Assembly: GCF_007679495.1 (NCBI RefSeq)
Contig: NZ_VEGP01000056.1
Location: 1 to 38,532, forward strand
DNA: 38,532 nucleotides
Direction of reading: 5' to 3'
From: Paenibacillus sp. 32O-W
GTDB lineage: Bacteria > Bacillota > Bacilli > Paenibacillales > NBRC-103111
The notes under the pieces are model-generated. The model had not been told where the DNA came from. It did no database searches and saw only the letters and a list, made by a program, of their open reading frames with translations. This document shows positions 25,780 through 33,188 of this stretch, piece by piece (position 1 is the stretch's first letter; each line of letters opens with the position of its first letter). The translations under genes and the position numbers were made by a program.

Positions 25780-26200
25780 GAGCGACCGCGGTTGTAGGAA
25801 ATTTAGACGTGTCAAAAGCGGGCTCGAAATTCCTGCGAAAATGCAGGAATTTCGCATCGTAACCGCGTTAAGGAAGGTTCAATGCCGTTTAGAGCAGGAA
25901 CAAATTGCTGCGAATCTGCATCAATTTTGAAGCGTTGCGACCACTCTGGGAAAAAAGCCTGCGATAATACAGCAATTTCGGTAAAAAAAACCCCGGTCTC
26001 CCACGGAACGAGAAAAAAGATGCATTTTCGCAGGCTTTGCCACGGACAGGAAACCAAATGGCCAAAAGCATGCAGATTTGCAGGCTTTTAAGGTCAAGGC
26101 CCCCACCAAGTACCATAAAACCTCTCTATCGAAGCAAAGTGTGGAAGAATGATCGCGATAAGAGGAAGGTTTAGAAGCCGACATTGTTGCGGAGCGGACG
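25780..26200. repeat. Large intergenic repeat, copy A
   Basis: About 420 bases that align along most of their length with 30820-31160. Shared blocks include GAGCGACCGCG, GCCTGCGATAATACA, AAAAAGATGCATTTT and GGACC/GGAAACCAAA. A conserved hairpin AAAAGC-a-TGCA / TGCA-g-GCTTTT (26064-26089) is present in both. The motif AGAGGAAGGTTTAGAMGC recurs inside each copy. Copy A has about 65 extra bases. No protein frame is conserved between copies. Confidence 0.8.
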
Positions 26201-26247
26201 GAACGCCTCGAAGCCATACTTAATAAGAGGAAGGGGTCCCGGCCGTA

Positions 26248-26766
26248 TCAGCGTTTCGTCAGCAGACCGAGATTCCTCCAGCCGTAGGCGATTTCCGTCA
26301 GAGTAGTCCCGCCGATGTCAATTGGCTGCTGCTGAACAGGAACTCCCCCCAGAGCCTCATAGAAGCGCCGGGACGGATTATCGGCCAGTACCCAGATCAG
26401 CATGGAGTGAACATGGGCTCCTTGCAGCTCGGTGGCGATGGAATGGACCAGCTGTCCTCCGATTCCTTGTCTTTGATGGGATTTTAGCAAATAAATGGCA
26501 TACAGCTCTCCCTGATATTCCGGATGATTGGTCCTCTCCCGTCCTCCGGCGGCAAAGCCGACGATTCCCTCCCTCTCCTCCGCGACATAGACAGGGCGGA
26601 CGCCGGCAAGCTTCAGCATCCCCCGCCACATCTCTTCTCTTTGTTGATACGACATTCCATCCAGATAATGATCCGGAACGATTCCGCGGTAAGTCGATCT
26701 CCAGCTATCCACTTGTACTCTTGCGATGCCAGAGGCATCGTTCAGACGTGCTTTCCTTACTGTCAT
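26248..26766 (-). CDS. GNAT-family N-acetyltransferase
   Basis: 172 residues with the GNAT fold. The acetyl-CoA pyrophosphate loop is QRQGIGGQL after the beta-4 strand ELYAIYLL, and the late motif ADNPSRRFYEALGG is the usual NxxAxxFYxxxGF-like region. The N terminus VRKARLNDASGIARVQVDSW is typical of the subgroup. An open frame extends 33 codons upstream, but the ATG at 26766 has AGGTGG at the proper distance and a natural start; the extension looks non-coding. Acceptor unknown. Stands alone on the - strand. Confidence 0.9.
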   Translation of the reverse strand: MTVRKARLNDASGIARVQVDSWRSTYRGIVPDHYLDGMSYQQREEMWRGMLKLAGVRPVYVAEEREGIVGFAAGGRERTNHPEYQGELYAIYLLKSHQRQGIGGQLVHSIATELQGAHVHSMLIWVLADNPSRRFYEALGGVPVQQQPIDIGGTTLTEIAYGWRNLGLLTKR

Positions 26767-26878
26767 GATCATCCACCTATCGCATTCCTGTTTTTTCCAA
26801 TAGTTTATTGAAAAAAGGAAGGGGTGTCCAGTATTTTTCGTTTTGAAGGAACTCGCCCTGCCCAAAAGGAGAGAATTA

Positions 26879-26926
26879 TTGATAATATTGTTCTTCGCTT
26901 GTATAGTTAGTTACATGAGTAATTAA
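26879..26926 (+). promoter_or_regulatory. Promoter and probable YtrA-type operator
   Basis: TTGATA (26879-26884), 17 bases, TATAGT (26902-26907): a good sigma-A promoter. The last base of the -10 begins a near-perfect palindrome TTAGTTAC-ATGA-GTAATTAA (26907-26926, one mismatch) that covers the expected start of transcription. The first gene downstream is a GntR repressor, so autoregulation is likely. Confidence 0.75.
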
Positions 26927-26959
26927 CCGATTAAGTGTAAAAGCAGCAGGAGGGTGGCA

Positions 26960-27331
26960 ATGGGATCTTTAATAGATGACAGTCGTCCGATTTTCATGCA
27001 AATTGCTGAACGAATTGAAGATGACATCCTCGAAGGAAGGCTGCCTGAAGAATCACAGGTCCCTTCTACGAATCAATTCGCTTCCTTCTATCAGATCAAT
27101 CCGGCGACGGCAGCCAAAGGGGTCAATCTGCTGGTCGAACAGGATATATTGTACAAAAAGCGGGGGATTGGCATGTTCGTGGCCACGGGAGCTCGTGAGA
27201 AGCTAAGGGAACAGAGGAAAGAACAGTTTTACGAGCAGTATGTGGTGACAATGATCCGGGAAGCGGAGAAGCTTGGAATTACGACAGACCAACTGTCGGA
27301 GATGATCCGGAAAGGGGATAGGTCGAAATGA
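26960..27331 (+). CDS. GntR-family regulator, YtrA subfamily
   Basis: A 123-residue regulator: winged helix at about residues 8-75 (PIFMQIAERIEDDILEGRL, then VPSTNQFASFYQINPATAAK), followed by a short C-terminal helix pair, not a ligand-binding domain. That short tail defines the YtrA group, which controls ABC transporter operons. GGAGGG precedes the ATG at 26960; an in-frame GTG at 26954 is within the ribosome site and is less likely. The stop overlaps the start of the next (ruined) ATPase gene as ATGA, so coupling is preserved. Confidence 0.9.
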   Translation: MGSLIDDSRPIFMQIAERIEDDILEGRLPEESQVPSTNQFASFYQINPATAAKGVNLLVEQDILYKKRGIGMFVATGAREKLREQRKEQFYEQYVVTMIREAEKLGITTDQLSEMIRKGDRSK

Positions 27332-27734
27332 ATTATGCCGTAGAGGTCAGCCGCTTGACCGGCTGCTTGAGGATTATTCGGAGCATCCGCGCACGGTTAT
27401 CTAGTCCACGCATCTCATTGACGAGGTCAGCAATATATTGGAGCATGTCATCGTTATCGATAAAGGGAAGCTGCTGCTTGATGAGGAGGCGGAAGCCCTT
27501 CGCGGCCGCGCGTTTACCGTCGTGGGTCCCGCTTCCAAGGTGGAGAGCTTTACGGAAGGCAAAGAAATGATTCATCGCGAGTCGATCGGCGGTTTGGTAT
27601 CAGCTGCCGTTCTGGGCCGGCCGGGGGCCGGAGAGCGGGAGCAGGCGGAAGCATTGGGTCTGGAGCTTGCCTCCGTCTCCTTGCAGCAACTGATCGTCTA
27701 TCTGACGAGTGATCATTCTGCGGGAAGGCGGTGA
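27328..27734 (+). pseudogene. ABC transporter ATPase remnant (large internal deletion, amber stop)
   Basis: An ATG overlapping the GntR stop codon begins MNYAVEVSRL, the normal first strand of a YtrB-like ATPase. Ten codons later the register changes and the sequence resumes at DRLLEDYSEHP (27357), which belongs just after the Walker B and D-loop in intact proteins. Walker A, Q-loop, signature motif and Walker B, roughly 130-150 residues, are missing. In the new frame, TAG at 27402-27404 replaces the Leu expected in TVI-x-STHLIDEV. The rest (STHLIDEVSNILEH, VIVIDKGKLL and the C-terminal domain) is intact to 27734. This cannot make an active ATPase. Confidence 0.85.
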
Positions 27735-27741
27735 ATGCCTG

Positions 27742-28422
27742 ATGAATAGGGTACAAGGTGTAATGAAGATGCATTTGAGAGACAGGTGGCTGTGGTTTTT
27801 CGTTCCCCTTCTGGTTCTGCTGCCCAGCTTCCTTATTAATATAACTATAAGTTATTTTGTCGAGGAGCCCATCTATACCGGAGGAATAATGTCCCTCTAC
27901 ATTTACATGCTGGTTGCGGGGATAATTTCCCTGGTCCAATCGTTTCCTTTCGCGTTGGGTTTAAGTGTCCGGAGAACGGATTATTTTACCGGCACTGCAA
28001 TGGTTGCCGGGGCAGTCAGCATCCTGATGGCGGTTCTGCTTTTGCTGCTTTCCTTCGTGGAGAAACGGACGGGATTTTGGGGCGTGGATCTGCATTTCTT
28101 CCTTTTGCCGTATTTCAATGACGGCGGGATTGCGGAGCAGCTATGGATCTATTTTTCCATCCTGATAAACATGTTCTTTCTCGGGTTTTTCATCTCCAGC
28201 ATCTATCGAAGATTCGGCAAGAAGGGTCTTGGTGTCTTCTTCATCTTGTTAGTGACGTTGATGACCGTTTGCTCGTATGTAATAACCTTTAATCAATGGT
28301 GGGCGACTATGTTTCATTGGCTGGCCGGCCACCCTGCATCGATGCTCGCTTCTTGGTCGGTTCTGTTTACGGTCGGCTATGCGATCTTGTCCTATTTCAT
28401 GCTGCGCAAATCGACGGTTTAA
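27742..28422 (+). CDS. ABC transporter membrane subunit of YtrA-type operon
   Basis: 226 residues with about six hydrophobic helices and little else; the spacing of helices and the operon order regulator-ATPase-membrane protein match ABC-2-like subunits of ytr-type operons. The ATG at 27742 is preceded by AAGGCGGTGA eight bases away; the longer frame from 27709 overlaps the ATPase remnant and is less likely. With its ATPase gene destroyed, it probably has no working partner unless another ATPase replaces it. It shows no frame damage itself. Confidence 0.8.
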   Translation: MNRVQGVMKMHLRDRWLWFFVPLLVLLPSFLINITISYFVEEPIYTGGIMSLYIYMLVAGIISLVQSFPFALGLSVRRTDYFTGTAMVAGAVSILMAVLLLLLSFVEKRTGFWGVDLHFFLLPYFNDGGIAEQLWIYFSILINMFFLGFFISSIYRRFGKKGLGVFFILLVTLMTVCSYVITFNQWWATMFHWLAGHPASMLASWSVLFTVGYAILSYFMLRKSTV

Positions 28423-28439
28423 GCAGGCATGCCTCGGGT

Positions 28440-28468
28440 CGTACGGGAACATCCCGGACGGCTTTTTT
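28440..28468 (+). terminator. Rho-independent terminator after permease
   Basis: CGT-CGGGA and TCCCG-ACG arms (one A/G mismatch) around a 3-base loop, then GGCTTTTTT. Begins 18 bases after the stop. Confidence 0.7.
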
Positions 28469-28509
28469 ACAAGTTTAAGTTTTCATTAAAGCATGGAACA
28501 ACTTTCTAA

Positions 28510-28552
28510 TTGGCATAAAAAGCTACCTTTAAAACCGGGTTATTCGTCTTCG
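28510..28552. repeat. Short dispersed repeat, copy 2
   Basis: Match to 25739-25779 (TTGGCATAAA, then GGGTTATTCGTCTTCG). Here it runs straight into a terminator. Confidence 0.7.
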
Positions 28553-28555
28553 AAG

Positions 28556-28578
28556 AGGCTCCGTTTGGAGCTTTTTTT
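28556..28578 (+). terminator. Strong orphan terminator
   Basis: GCTCC-GTTT-GGAGC followed by seven T and a second T-run. No gene ends just upstream; it is part of or adjacent to the short repeat. Confidence 0.8.
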
Positions 28579-28644
28579 ATTTTTTTGTCTTTCGTGCAGA
28601 TGAAAATTATTGATAATAGATCGTTTGATTAAACGTCTAAAATT

Positions 28645-28766
28645 CGATTTTAAGGCGTTTTTGAACTTCTGTGTAGATTCCCTCGAACTAATGGATTTTA
28701 TTGCCTTAAACAAGCTGAAAACCGCCTTAAAATCGATGAAAAATAAAGGTTTTAGGTCATTATAAT
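28645..28766 (+). promoter_or_regulatory. Inverted repeat and promoter upstream of TauE-like gene
   Basis: A perfect 13-bp inverted repeat CGATTTTAAGGCG (28645-28657) / CGCCTTAAAATCG (28723-28735) with 65 bases between. A -10 TATAAT at 28761-28766 has a TGAAAA -35 with 18 bases between, immediately right of the second arm. The pair may be an operator with looping; the binding protein is unknown. Confidence 0.5.
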
Positions 28767-28828
28767 TTATGTTATTATTGGAGCACCAGGGCGGCCGCTT
28801 GGTTAATGATAGAAAGGGGAAGTGCAGG

Positions 28829-28957
28829 ATGAATGGTATTCAATGGATAGGACGGTTTGGTACGAAAGGAGAAGAAAGCTCTGTGAAATGGTTAATATTA
28901 CAGCACGAGGCTGCCGACACAATCCAAGATGGGTTGGTTGCCGCGGGGAGTATATGA
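28829..28957 (+). CDS. Possible small upstream ORF, 42 codons
   Basis: ATG with GGGGAAG about 8 bases upstream, reading MNGIQWIGRF... and ending with TGA at 28955-28957, one base before the ATG of the TauE-like exporter. The arrangement suggests translational coupling or a leader peptide. No family recognised and it could be accidental. Confidence 0.35.
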   Translation: MNGIQWIGRFGTKGEESSVKWLILQHEAADTIQDGLVAAGSI

Positions 28958-28958
28958 C

Positions 28959-29723
28959 ATGACGGTGACCCTGATGGTGCTGGTGGTTGCGGCTGTTTTT
29001 GCAGGTGCATTGATGAGATCGATGTTTGGCTTCGGAGAAGCGATCGTGAGCATGCCTTTGTTGGCACTGCTCCCTATTCCTCTACATACATCTGTCTCTC
29101 TGATAGGCTTGGCGGGGCTCACTGTCGCTTCCCTTACCGTATTCTGCGGATGGCGTCACATTGAACGGCAGGTTCTGATCCGGTTGGCCGCGGCCACCGT
29201 TATTGGAATCCCCGCCGGACTGGCGTTGCTTTATGTTACTCCCTCAGGCGTCGTCACTTTCGGACTCGGTGCTTTTCTGATCGCTTACGGCGGTTATTGT
29301 TTAATTAAGAAGAGCCTCACCGCGACGGCCGAACGTCCGCTTCTTCACGGTCGCGGCTGGGTGCTGCCGTTCGGTTTTGCCTCGGGGGTGCTGGGCAGCG
29401 CGTATAATATGAATGGGGTACCCGTTGTCGTTTACGGAACTTTGCGCCGCTGGCACCCGGAGCGCTTCCGCGGTACGCTGCAGGCACATTTTCTCATTTC
29501 CGGCGTTCTGGTCGTTGCGGGACACGCTCTTGGAGGATTGTGGTCTAAGGAATCGTTGATTTTGTACGGTTATTCCCTGCCGGCCATTCTCTTGGCTATC
29601 GCTCTGGGGAGTTGTTTTAATAAGCGAATCCCCGCGGCTAAATTTGACCGCTACTTATATATTATTATCATGGCGCTTGGAGTTCTGCTGCTATTCCCCC
29701 ATAGCTCGTCCCTATCCAATTGA
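28959..29723 (+). CDS. TauE/SafE-family anion exporter (TSUP)
   Basis: 254 residues, eight hydrophobic helices, with the family's internal repeat: the N-terminal SMFGFGEAIVSMPLLAL and a second half beginning near VLPFGFASGVLGSAYNMNGVPVVVY. Such proteins export sulfite, sulfoacetate or related organic anions. GGGGAG precedes the ATG at 28959; a longer frame from 28929 is less likely. A sulfur-import pair is 3 kb away, but nothing in the sequence ties the two together. Confidence 0.88.
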   Translation: MTVTLMVLVVAAVFAGALMRSMFGFGEAIVSMPLLALLPIPLHTSVSLIGLAGLTVASLTVFCGWRHIERQVLIRLAAATVIGIPAGLALLYVTPSGVVTFGLGAFLIAYGGYCLIKKSLTATAERPLLHGRGWVLPFGFASGVLGSAYNMNGVPVVVYGTLRRWHPERFRGTLQAHFLISGVLVVAGHALGGLWSKESLILYGYSLPAILLAIALGSCFNKRIPAAKFDRYLYIIIMALGVLLLFPHSSSLSN

Positions 29724-29772
29724 CGAAGCCGCTGTTGTCTGGAATGAAGAAGTATAAGTTTCTGAAGCGGAG

Positions 29773-29886
29773 ATGCTCACCCGGCGGATGGGCTTGTTGA
29801 AAGAAAAAGAAGTTGTTAAGATGAGGGTGTTCGATTTGTTGGAAGGGTTGAGAACTCTTCGAGATATAGCCCCGAAAGCAATTTAA
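29773..29886 (+). other. Short open frame, probable remnant
   Basis: 37 codons from ATG at 29773 (MLTRRMGLLKEKE...) to TAA, lying between the TauE-like and NAT genes. The frame is also open upstream except for one stop, and the translation is charged and helix-like. No ribosome site and no family; perhaps the end of a decayed gene. Confidence 0.25.
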
Positions 29887-29907
29887 TACATGGAAGGAGC
29901 GGATAGA

Positions 29908-30705
29908 ATGAGCGACAGCCGTAATCATTTAAAGCCCGATGTACGCGCTTACCTGGAACGAATAGGTTATGAGGGTCCTCTGGACGGGAGTGCAGCCGTG
30001 CTTGCCGAGCTGCAGGAGTGTCACCTGCATACGGTGCCCTATGAAAATCTGGATATTCTGAAGCGCATTCCACTATCGCTGGAAATTCCGGACCTGATCG
30101 AGAAAATCGTTGTCCGCCGGCGCGGCGGGTACTGCTTCGAGCTTAATGCCCTCTTTGGCTGGCTGCTGCGCGAGCTCGGATATCCCGTAACCGACCTGAT
30201 GTCCCGCTTCTGGCGGGATGAACCTAATCCGCCGCCGAAGAGGCGCCATCATGTATTGAAGGTCAAGGCAGGGGATGCTTACTATCTGTGCGACGTGGGG
30301 GTAGGGGGAATCGTTCCCAGGCGGCCGATCTTGATGGTGGAAGGGCTGGAGCATCCGCAAGGGGAGGAGTGCTATCGCCTGGAGAGGGACCCGGAATACG
30401 GCTGGATGCTATGCGAGCTCAAGCATGGCGAATGGAGCCGATTGTATTCCTTCACCGAGGAGCCGCAGTTGGCCAAAGACTTTATTATGGCGACCTACTG
30501 GTGTGAGAATTCGCCGGAATCGATTTTTACGAAGAGCGCTATGGCGGCAATCCGCACCCGCGAAGGGCGCAACACGCTCGCCGGCAAGGAATTTCGCATA
30601 TTTACCGCGGAAGGGGTGCGCAGCTTTACCCCCAAGTCGGAAGAGGAGTATAACGAGGCTCTGCGCACTTATTTCAATATTCATTTGGATAAGGCTCGGA
30701 AGTAA
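29908..30705 (+). CDS. Arylamine N-acetyltransferase (NAT)
   Basis: 265 residues, normal length. The catalytic triad is clear: Cys76 in RRGGYCFELN, His115 in RHHVLKV and Asp129 in CDVGVGG. The N-terminal helical part contains HTVPYENLDI, which is strongly conserved in NATs. It moves the acetyl group of acetyl-CoA to arylamines or arylhydrazines in the cytoplasm. GGAAGGAGC is about 8 bases before the ATG at 29908; the ATG at 29890 is inside that ribosome site region, so the later one is better. It stands alone or with the TauE-like gene upstream. Confidence 0.95.
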   Translation: MSDSRNHLKPDVRAYLERIGYEGPLDGSAAVLAELQECHLHTVPYENLDILKRIPLSLEIPDLIEKIVVRRRGGYCFELNALFGWLLRELGYPVTDLMSRFWRDEPNPPPKRRHHVLKVKAGDAYYLCDVGVGGIVPRRPILMVEGLEHPQGEECYRLERDPEYGWMLCELKHGEWSRLYSFTEEPQLAKDFIMATYWCENSPESIFTKSAMAAIRTREGRNTLAGKEFRIFTAEGVRSFTPKSEEEYNEALRTYFNIHLDKARK

Positions 30706-30819
30706 GGATAGGGCTGTTTGAAAAAATGAGGGGATTTAAGCCACCCGGGGATAAGCCTCGAAGGTCACACGTCACAGGGCTCCCCGTTAAAGTAAACCTT
30801 TAACGAAGCAAAGCAGGAA
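30706..30819. other. Intergenic, left edge of repeat region
   Basis: No gene. Includes AAACCTTTAACG and CGAAGCAAAG blocks that also occur around 26130 in repeat copy A, so the repeat modules may extend here. Confidence 0.4.
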
Positions 30820-31160
30820 GAGCGACCGCGAGTAGAGGAAGGTTGAGACGCCATTATAGCGGGCACGAATTCCTGCTATTATGCATCCATTTTGAATCGA
30901 TTCCAAACGCTCCGGAGAAAAGCCTGCGATAATACATCAATTTACGCATCAAATCATCCGTTCCCCCCTGAAATAAAAAAAAGATGCATTTTTACAGGCA
31001 TTGCTGCGGACACGGGACCAAACGGCTAAAAGCATGCAGAATTGCAGGCTTTTAAATTCGGGCTCCCGCAAGTATTGTATGGCAGCAATTAGAGGAAGGT
31101 TTTAGACGCAAACTCTATTGGAGCGCGGAGACGAAGTAAGCTTCGAAAGCTATACGTCAC
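30820..31160. repeat. Large intergenic repeat, copy B
   Basis: Aligns with 25780-26200. It carries the same conserved hairpin AAAAGC-a-TGCA / TGCA-g-GCTTTT at 31028-31053 (loop GAAT here, GATT in copy A) and AGAGGAAGGTT units at 30834 and 31090. Ends shortly before the FIMAH gene remnant. Confidence 0.8.
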
Positions 31161-31218
31161 ACTCGGCGGCGCTCATTACTGCAATAGATCGGTTTGTGGG
31201 TCGGAATCTCACGAATGA

Positions 31219-31617
31219 GTACTACTAAGTGAACGACCATTAACCCGTTCATTAAGAAGGATTGCGCTGGAGTATCGATTCACCGTCGTTGCGGAGCATC
31301 CGATTCTGGGCGTTTCCGAGCCAAGCGAGCCTTTAATAGCCACTACCAACCGGATGGATCTTGCCGTTCTGGAGAATATCCTCAATCAGTATATGGCTTC
31401 GGGAGAGGTGAAGGTCCCGCTGGCCAATCAGTTGTCGCAATCGATCAAGCAAGCCAGGCATCAATGGGACAAGGGATCAGCGGATCAGGCGGTTAAGAAG
31501 CTGGAGGACTTCCAGAAGCACTTGAACAAAAAGTCTATGGCTCCTTATGTGACGGAAGCCGCCAAACGAACGCTTCATTCCAGGAGCCAGTCATTAATTC
31601 AGGTGTGGAGCAGCTAG
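31219..31617 (+). pseudogene. 3' remnant of a secreted protein: orphan FIMAH domain
   Basis: The frame is open from 31219; an ATG at 31354 gives 87 codons but has no ribosome site and falls inside the domain. From about 31340 the translation is a FIMAH domain: LENILNQYMASGEVKVPL, then SQSIKQARHQWDKGSADQA and LEDFQKHLNKK. This domain is the C-terminal end of large secreted enzymes in Paenibacillus and relatives. Upstream residues (EYRFTVVAEHPILGVSEP) look like the end of the preceding domain. No signal peptide or catalytic part remains, and repeat copy B lies immediately to the left. So this is the tail of a lost gene. Confidence 0.75.
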
Positions 31618-31634
31618 AATTGAAAGGATAAGAA

Positions 31635-31675
31635 GGGGCTGTTCCAAAAGTGTTCGCATAAAACGGGAACAACCC
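31635..31675. repeat. Hairpin repeat (GGGCTGTTCC / GGAACAACCC)
   Basis: GGG-TGTTCC pairs with GGAACA-CCC; the loop contains GTTCGCATAAAAC. The same loop and arms (CTGTCCCA / TGGGACAG) are found in reverse orientation at 38220-38287. Confidence 0.65.
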
Positions 31676-31685
31676 AAAACGAAGC

Positions 31686-31732
31686 AAAAAGGACCTCAAA
31701 TCCCACTTTGAGTGGGAACGGGGTCCTTTTTT
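31686..31732. terminator. Bidirectional terminator
   Basis: AAAAAGGACC and GGTCCTTTTTT arms around an inner stem TCCCAC-TTTGA-GTGGGA. Poly-A on the left and poly-T on the right make it work in both directions, between the FIMAH remnant (+) and the ROK gene (-). Confidence 0.85.
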
Positions 31733-31825
31733 AGCACCCAAATTTAATAGGTGGGGCTTGAAAAATCATAGATCGACTTATGAAACAACCCCTTCTCTGC
31801 CAAAGAGATTATTAGCAATATAACC

Positions 31826-33001
31826 CTATAGGGACAGGGTATCCAGCGGAATTTCAAAAGCCCGCTTAATGACAAGGCCGGCCGCCAGCTTGGTCTCATC
31901 CGGTTTGTCCTCCAGATGCATGATCCGGACATTGTTGACGGTAACAGGCAGCTGCTTGATTACCCTTGCTCTGATCTCAGGGATCATATAGGGGCTTATA
32001 GTACGCAGTACCCTGCCCGACAGCAGCACGCTATCGGGATTAATAAAGGTGATGATGTTGGTAATTGCGATAGAAATTCCCTCGATCACGAGTTCGTACA
32101 AGCGAAGCATCTTGGGATCGCCGTTACGTACACCTTCCGCAAATTGTTCAAGTGTACACTTCATAGATACGCTAAGACCGCTAATAGAGGCCAGGGTAGT
32201 AAGGCAACCGCTTCTTCCGCAGTGGCAAGGGTAGGCGTCCGCTCCATAGAAGCCTTTGTAATGGCCGAATTCGCCTGCCACGAAGTTCGAGCCCGGGATC
32301 AGACGCTTCTCGGAAACGATAGCACCGCCCGTTCCATAATCGAATTTTAAAGTAATATTGTCTTTGGAGTCTTTCAGACAGCCGTTCATATTTTCGTTCA
32401 CGGACAATAAATTGACGTCATTCTCTATATAGACCGGAATATGATACTTGTCTTCCAGCAATTGTTTAAGCGGAAAGCGGTGGACACCTATTCCGGGAGT
32501 TCGCAGGATGATGCCGTTCTGTGAATCTACGAGCCCCTGCATACTGATGCCGATGCCCTTGATCTTGTCCAAGGCCGGCACTTGGGGAAGGAGTTCATCA
32601 ATGACTTCGTGCAGCAGGCGAAGCAGGACTTCGATCGATCCATATTTATCGATGGTGCGTTCGGAGGAGGCTATGCGTTCTTGGCGCAAATTATAGACAC
32701 AGCCTCGAATATATTTTCCTGCAAGCTCTATTCCGATGGCATACAGTCTGCCGCTGTTGACATGGAGCGCGATTCTTTTTCTGCCGCTTCCCGACTCCAG
32801 GGCCATATGTTCACCAACGGTAATCACCTTTTCCTTCAGCAACCGATTGACAATATTGGTAACCGTTTGCCGGCTTAATCCCGTTTTCTCTGCTAATTCC
32901 ACACGGGATATCGGTCCTTCGGAATAAATAAGATAAAGTACTTTCTGTTGATTAATTGATTTCAAAAGCATATGGCTTGTTCTTTTTTCTGAGTCGCTCA
33001 T
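31826..33001 (-). CDS. ROK-family transcriptional repressor (NagC/XylR type)
   Basis: An N-terminal winged helix (about residues 15-65; ISRVELAEKTGLSRQTVTNI) is joined to a ROK sugar-binding domain. The ROK zinc site is present: His247 in GEFGHY and Cys259, Cys261, Cys266 in CHCGRSGC. The catalytic-type Asp in IENDVN is kept, but the phosphate-binding DxGxT near residue 91 is degenerate (IELAGKY), so it most likely binds a sugar without phosphorylating it. It is divergent from importer 3 and shares a 600-base control region with it; it should repress that operon until the sugar is present. The ribosome site is a modest AAGGGG. Confidence 0.92.
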   Translation of the reverse strand: MSDSEKRTSHMLLKSINQQKVLYLIYSEGPISRVELAEKTGLSRQTVTNIVNRLLKEKVITVGEHMALESGSGRKRIALHVNSGRLYAIGIELAGKYIRGCVYNLRQERIASSERTIDKYGSIEVLLRLLHEVIDELLPQVPALDKIKGIGISMQGLVDSQNGIILRTPGIGVHRFPLKQLLEDKYHIPVYIENDVNLLSVNENMNGCLKDSKDNITLKFDYGTGGAIVSEKRLIPGSNFVAGEFGHYKGFYGADAYPCHCGRSGCLTTLASISGLSVSMKCTLEQFAEGVRNGDPKMLRLYELVIEGISIAITNIITFINPDSVLLSGRVLRTISPYMIPEIRARVIKQLPVTVNNVRIMHLEDKPDETKLAAGLVIKRAFEIPLDTLSL

Positions 33002-33093
33002 GCCTTATTTTCCCCTTCCACACTCCCAGTTGTTTTCAAAAAATAAACAGCTAACGGTTTCTAATTAGCAGAAGATTCTCGCCCTAGTTTAGC

Positions 33094-33122
33094 ACTAAAG
33101 CGGGAATAAAGAAAAGTTTCAA
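33094..33122 (-). promoter_or_regulatory. Probable promoter of ROK gene
   Basis: On the - strand TTGAAA (33122-33117), 17 bases, TTTAGT (33099-33094). Its -35 is only 19 bases from the -35 of the divergent promoter at 33142. Confidence 0.55.
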
Positions 33123-33141
33123 CTTCTGCAGTAATTTAGGA

Positions 33142-33169
33142 TTGACAATACGAAAAAGAACGATATTAT
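33142..33169 (+). promoter_or_regulatory. Promoter P1 of importer 3 operon
   Basis: TTGACA (33142-33147), 16 bases, TATTAT (33164-33169). A near-consensus sigma-A promoter pointing to the binding-protein gene, leaving a leader of some 420 bases. Confidence 0.7.
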
Positions 33170-33188
33170 TAATTATATCAATTAATAA
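33166..33188. promoter_or_regulatory. Palindrome overlapping P1: candidate ROK operator
   Basis: TTATTAATT and AATTAATAA are perfect arms around ATATC. It overlaps the -10 and start of P1, the right place for a repressor. ROK regulators bind AT-rich palindromes of this size. Confidence 0.65.

Noticed and set aside
25882-26217. Short frames inside repeat copy A
   Set aside because: None is conserved in copy B, so they are not protein genes.
27328-27570. 80-codon frame starting at the ATPase ATG
   Set aside because: Beyond codon 10 it reads the ATPase remnant out of register (Arg/Ser-rich); treated as part of the pseudogene.
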